Assembly (NCBI RefSeq): GCF_964340395.1
Contig: NC_135553.1
Span: 8,200,001-8,230,000 of the forward strand
Source: Glandiceps talaboti
Taxonomy: Eukaryota; Hemichordata; Enteropneusta; Spengelidae
DNA: 30,000 nucleotides
Direction: 5' to 3'
The notes beneath the pieces were generated by a model. The model was given only the letters and a program-made list of their open reading frames with translations. It searched no databases and had not been told where the DNA came from. The position numbers and the translations under genes are program-made. This document shows, piece by piece, positions 24,201 through 30,000 of this stretch. Within the stretch, counting starts at the first letter, position 1. Every line of letters starts with the position of its first letter.

Positions 24201-25190
24201 GGTTTTCAAATTAGGGTGCAATAAAAGAAAGATGATAGCTGGCGTGTTCTTTATCTTTTGTTGTGTGTGTTTGTACACTTCACTTTCACTTCACTTGATA
24301 AATATAATTTAAATGTCAGTCGCTGATTATATTGTTTTTAGGGCGACGCCGTTGACATACACCAACCACAACACAATACAACTACAGTCTTGTGTTGACT
24401 CGTATTCTTTGCTCACATACACGTACAAAGTACACTCTGTGTTTACAAATTAAACAAATAACACAAATATTTAAAGCTCAAACAGTCTATAATGTGATTC
24501 ATCGTAATGTTTTATTAATTGTTAATATGCCGTTTGTTACTCGCGTCAAATCCCAATCTTAGCTGCCTGGTCAGTACGTGACACACACGTAAATGTAGGT
24601 AGTCATCTTGACAGATGTAGGCTTATCTTGCGTTATACATTTTCCCTAAATAGAGAATTCAAGGTTTTTTTTGAAAAGCAGAAATGTTTAGATTGCTGAA
24701 CGAGTGTACACACGTTTAACTTTGTCATTTACAGTTACTGTAGTATTAGACATTGCATGATTGACCAACATGGAACAACAGTGAGAGCAAACAGAGTTGT
24801 CTGAAGGGATATTCCACTTGGATGCGGTGAGCAATCTCATTACATTCCCCAACCGTGTAAAGGTCATTCGTTCTTATGATGCTCATTATGACTAAATGCT
24901 CTGCAGTTGATAAAATAGGATGAGTAAATCTGAAAGGGAGATGGCGGGAATCTCTTAACATTATAAGAGTCTGTGGTAAGTACGGAGTCGTGTACATGTA
25001 TCTCTTTCATGATAACATCTCAAATTAGCATTCTATACTCCACATGTAGCAAGGTAACGCTGTAACTTGGTTTCACAGGAAAAGCGCCTTCACATAATTT
25101 GTTTTTGGCTGAATTTGCGAAAGGTGTCCGTTTTCGTGAAAATAAATCAATAATAACAATTTTATAGGAGGAAAAGGTAAATCATGACGA
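21241..25190. other. Long AT-rich region, mostly non-coding
   Basis: About 3.9 kb. Regulatory-like motifs are at 21551-21605 (homeobox-type, TATA-like, CRE and octamer). A TATAAATA at 22151 lies 92 bases before an ATG at 22243 with A at -3 and G at +4; that frame runs 83 codons to 22494, or 61 codons to a GTGAGT donor near 22427. TGACGTAA recurs at 22654-22661 and 23046-23053. A minus-strand open stretch at 24746 to about 24940 follows a strong acceptor (TCTCCCTTTCAG). No protein family is recognised in any of these. Confidence 0.35.
21551..21605. promoter_or_regulatory. Cluster of TF-like motifs (TAATTA, TATAAAAA, CRE, octamer)
   Basis: Within 55 bases lie CTAATTAC (homeodomain core), TATAAAAA at 21566-21573, the perfect palindromic CRE TGACGTCA at 21586-21593 and the perfect octamer ATGCAAAT at 21598-21605. 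CRE is bound by CREB/ATF and the octamer by POU-domain factors. Each is short, but the closeness of two exact 8-mers is notable. Function is inferred. Confidence 0.35.
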
Positions 25191-25215
25191 CCCCCCCCCC
25201 CTCTCTCTCTCTCTT
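25191..25215. repeat. C11-(TC)n polypyrimidine tract
   Basis: Eleven C bases followed by TC dinucleotides give a 25-base all-pyrimidine strand. It can form triplex (H) DNA in principle and is prone to slippage. Confidence 0.93.
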
Positions 25216-27463
<2,248 letters not shown>

Positions 27464-27529
27464 TAAACAGCTGGGCTAACATGTTTGTAAGTAGATTAAA
27501 CATTGCACTGCATGTTAGAATTTGTTGTC

Positions 27530-27599
27530 ATGTATGTATGTATGTATGTATGTATGTATGTATGTATGTATGTATGTATGTATGTATGTATGTATGTAT
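27530..27599. repeat. (TATG)n microsatellite
   Basis: A pure 70-base TATG array. A short imperfect direct repeat (AATAAACAGCTGGG at 27462-27474 region, AATAACAGCTGGG at 27603-27615) lies on either side of it. Confidence 0.98.
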
Positions 27600-27735
27600 C
27601 ATAATAACAGCTGGGTAAGACTAATAGCCTATAAGCTGGTCTGCAAAACAAAATAAATTAAATAGTGTCAATCCATGTCCTTATGGCTGTAGTGAGAAGA
27701 CAATGTTCGTAGAATATTTCCAGTGTTCCCAGATG

Positions 27736-27780
27736 CAGTCAGTCAGTCAGTCAGTCAGTCAGTCAGTCAGCCAGCCAGCC
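27736..27780. repeat. (CAGT)n-(CCAG)n microsatellite
   Basis: CAGT units (27736-27770) followed by CCAG units. It abuts the truncated 3' side of the retrotransposon fragment, so the minus-strand reading frame of the element runs straight into it as a WLTD repeat. Confidence 0.95.
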
Positions 27781-27789
27781 ATGTGAGCA

Positions 27790-28840
27790 TGCATAGATTT
27801 GGAAAATCCAAATTTATTAAGTTTCAATGGATGACCTCTCGTGACCCCAGTAGTGTCAAGTTGTATTAAATGGTGATTTTTGTTATATTTTCCATGAGTG
27901 TATTTCCATAATTCTATCATGTCTCCCCTGGTCCTCCTGTATGTCATACTGTGTAAATCAAGGTGTGCACAGCGGTCTTCATAATCTAAATTCCGTAATT
28001 TAGCAAGTAACTTGGTAGCTCTCCTTTGTACACTTTCAATTAAATTGACGTCTTTGATGACTTTGGGCGTCCATGCTCTCTTAGCATATTCAAGATGTGG
28101 ACGAACTAGGGCTATAAACAGATTTTGTTAGCGACTCTTCCTCAAGGTAAGTGAATGACCGACGTATCAGACCTAAGATCTAGTCTGCTTTGTTGACGTG
28201 TTTCTCCACATGACTTGAGAACTTTAATTCAGGGTCTACACGCACACCAAGTTCTTTTTTCAAGTTATGTTACCTGAAGAGGTTCTTGTACATTATTGCT
28301 AGTCATGGTGTACTCTGCATTGGTATTTGTATATCCAATATGTATGATTTTACACTTGGTTGCATTAAATTTCAATTGCCAGGGATCAGACCAGTTTGTT
28401 AAGTTATCAATTTCTTCCTGTAGTAGTTGACAGTCTTGTACTGATTTTACGGTTCTGTACACTTTGGTAGCATCTGCGAACATTAGACAGATTCTGTGCA
28501 TAATTAAGTCTGGAAGGTCATTAATGAAGCAAATAAATAATGCTGGACCAAGGACACTGACTTGTGGGATTCCACTGAATACTTGAGACCATTCTGATGG
28601 TGATATACCCGTTTCTGTTTGATAAAAATGAGTTTATTTATGTTGCCATCAATTCCATATGCCTTTAACTTAATGGGCAATCTGGTATGTGGTACCAGAT
28701 TGGCAAAGTCCAGGTAAACAACGTCTACTGGTTTATTTTCATCAATTGCTAGTGTCCAATGACCGAGTGCTTCCAGCAGGTTAGTAGTACATGGACGCCC
28801 AGATAGGAAACCATGTTGGTATGGAGATAATAAGCTACTC
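27790..28840 (-). mobile_element. Defective CR1/L2-like LINE reverse transcriptase fragment
   Basis: Read on the minus strand, four frame blocks together spell the middle and C-terminal part of a non-LTR retrotransposon reverse transcriptase. Block 1 (28839 to about 28627) has LSPYQHGFLSGRPCTTNLLE and VDVVYLDFANLVPHTRL. Block 2 (about 28619-28266) has SEWSQVFSGIPQVSVLGP, FINDLPD, MFADATKVYR and WQLKFNATKCKIIHIG. Block 3 has KELGVRVDPELKFSSHV and LGLIRRSF, with a TAG at 28180-28182. Block 4 (about 28110-27790) has LVRPHLEYAKRAW, ESVQRRATKLL and YRRTRGDMIELWK. The element is dead: there are frameshifts at three junctions, the usual KAFDT of motif A is shortened to NL, the motif B glycine is V, and the motif C FADD is FADA. 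The endonuclease and first RT motifs, the last part of the ORF and the 3' end are absent. The RT assignment is very sure; the clade (CR1, L2 or a relative in the Jockey group) is inferred from the C-terminal motifs. Confidence 0.93.
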
Positions 28841-28890
28841 TGTTTGTTTGTTTGTGTGTGGGGGGGTGTATCTCTCTCTCTCTCTCTCTC
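28841..28890. repeat. TTTG / GT / G7 / (TC)n tract
   Basis: Short TTTG and GT runs, seven G bases, then (TC)n up to 28890. The tract starts where the recognisable reverse transcriptase reading ends on its 5' side. Confidence 0.9.
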
Positions 28891-30000
28891 ACAGAGTGTG
28901 TCATCTAACCTTGAACTGTTGTGTTACGGGAATTACCTCCTATATGGCCTAACATTTGCCTTCAAATGAACCCAAAGGGGCTTACATGTGAGAAATTTGA
29001 CTCAACAATGTACTACTTTAAGGTGTGAATCTAATATTACCTATTCAAGCATGCAGTACGTTCTATTCCACTCATTTGTCCCAAGTTACTCTAACACGTG
29101 ACCAACTGCATACTAATTGGGGTCTCAATATCCCGCTTGTCATCCATACATGCCACCCTTTATGCATGTACATACATACATATATACATGTATATACAAC
29201 TACATCGGCCATATCTTGTTACACGAACGTCGTTATAAACGCTTTACTTTCAACTATCCTCGTTACAAAGAAGTTCTCTTGCCAACCATTTTCTTCGTGG
29301 TTCGGACTACATCGCTTAAAGGTTAAGTTATTTGAAGATATGATGTTTTACACTAATTTCTCTTTTTTTTAAACCATAGTTTCTTGATAACTATGAGATA
29401 CTTGAAAACTGTACATATGTGAGTGACTGTTATTTCCTTTCAAGCTTGTATAAAGACGTTGAATGAAATGCGACAGCCAGATTACTTAACCCACCATAAA
29501 TACATAATTTATAAGGTGTATTTTTTTCAATTATTGTAACTAACTCAAAAAGCTTTAAACACTGTTATCCTCTGGCCAAACTACATTACTACTTTGGGAG
29601 GAAGGTATATCTATCTTCTGCCTCTGGGTTTGTATATAGAAGCGCCACTCTTAAAAGCGCAGAAAGCCCAGGCTGGTAGGTGGGCGCCGCGCCGTTAATT
29701 GTATTGTGGGCAGATTTGTTTGAGAACGTGTTCTTTATCGTATGAAAACATGCCAGTTCAGTAAACAATTATACACGCTATACTTCACATACATGTACTA
29801 TCGAGTGTTGATACGCTGCATACATCAAACCATTTTGAATAGTCGACGATTACAGATAATGGATTTTGGTTCAGTTTCCATGAATACCAGAACTGCTTTG
29901 TGGTAGCTATCTTTCAGAATCTTAGTAGGTGGAAAAATCGTTATGTTAACTCATAGTGTCTTAAAAGTAAACACCTATATGTTGTTTTTAACTCAAATAT
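28891..30000. other. Non-coding right edge
   Basis: About 1.1 kb. A 115-codon + strand open frame at 29025-29372 includes ACAT/TA simple sequence and has no domain. A GC-rich patch (GGGCGCCGCGCC, about 29682-29693) stands out in AT-rich surroundings. I see no gene. Confidence 0.4.

Overview
The window looks like genomic DNA from an invertebrate bilaterian. It holds one clear intronless somatostatin/allatostatin-C-type GPCR gene with its own promoter-like region and polyadenylation signal. Around it are long AT-rich non-coding stretches, many tetranucleotide and (TA)n microsatellites, one unusual pentanucleotide satellite, and a decayed non-LTR retrotransposon fragment. The receptor keeps the transmembrane-3 aspartate typical of chordate somatostatin receptors, which leans towards an invertebrate deuterostome. 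The species cannot be settled from sequence reading alone, and a lophotrochozoan is not excluded.

Layout. 1-125 is a GACA microsatellite. 474-788 is a probable promoter and 5' UTR with two minimal upstream ORFs. 789-1985 is the receptor CDS on the + strand. 1986 to about 2175 is the 3' UTR, with ATTAAA at 2148. 2176-5580 is non-coding and carries a perfect DR1 nuclear-receptor half-site pair at 4941-4953. 5581-6675 has ACAT, GACA and TA arrays. 6676-12590 is AT-rich and mostly featureless, apart from weak candidate exons on the minus strand at 10564-10649 and 10969-11031. 12591-15930 has a large compound GACA/ACAT array and three further ACAT/TATG arrays. 16857-16950 is (TA)n, 18011-18058 is (GT)n running into GC, and 19167-19243 is (GAGT)n.

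19930-21240 is a TAGTG pentamer satellite with a 348-bp higher-order duplication. 21250-27330 is mostly non-coding, with a CRE/octamer cluster at 21551-21605, a TATA box plus good-context ATG at 22151-22245, a C-tract/CT-tract at 25191-25215, and an imperfect inverted repeat at 26344-26417. 27332-27780 holds (TA)n, (TATG)n and (CAGT)n arrays. 27790-28840 is the reverse-transcriptase portion of a CR1/L2-like LINE on the minus strand, dead by frameshifts, a stop codon and catalytic-motif changes. 28841-28890 is a TTTG/GT/TC tract, and the rest shows nothing clear.

The genes do not form a system: there is one neuropeptide receptor and the rest is regulatory, repeat or relic DNA. Most long open frames over the tandem arrays arise because repeats with a period that is not a multiple of three, and no stop in any phase, read through as IHTY, TDRQ, MYVC or LHYTT repeats. 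They are not genes.
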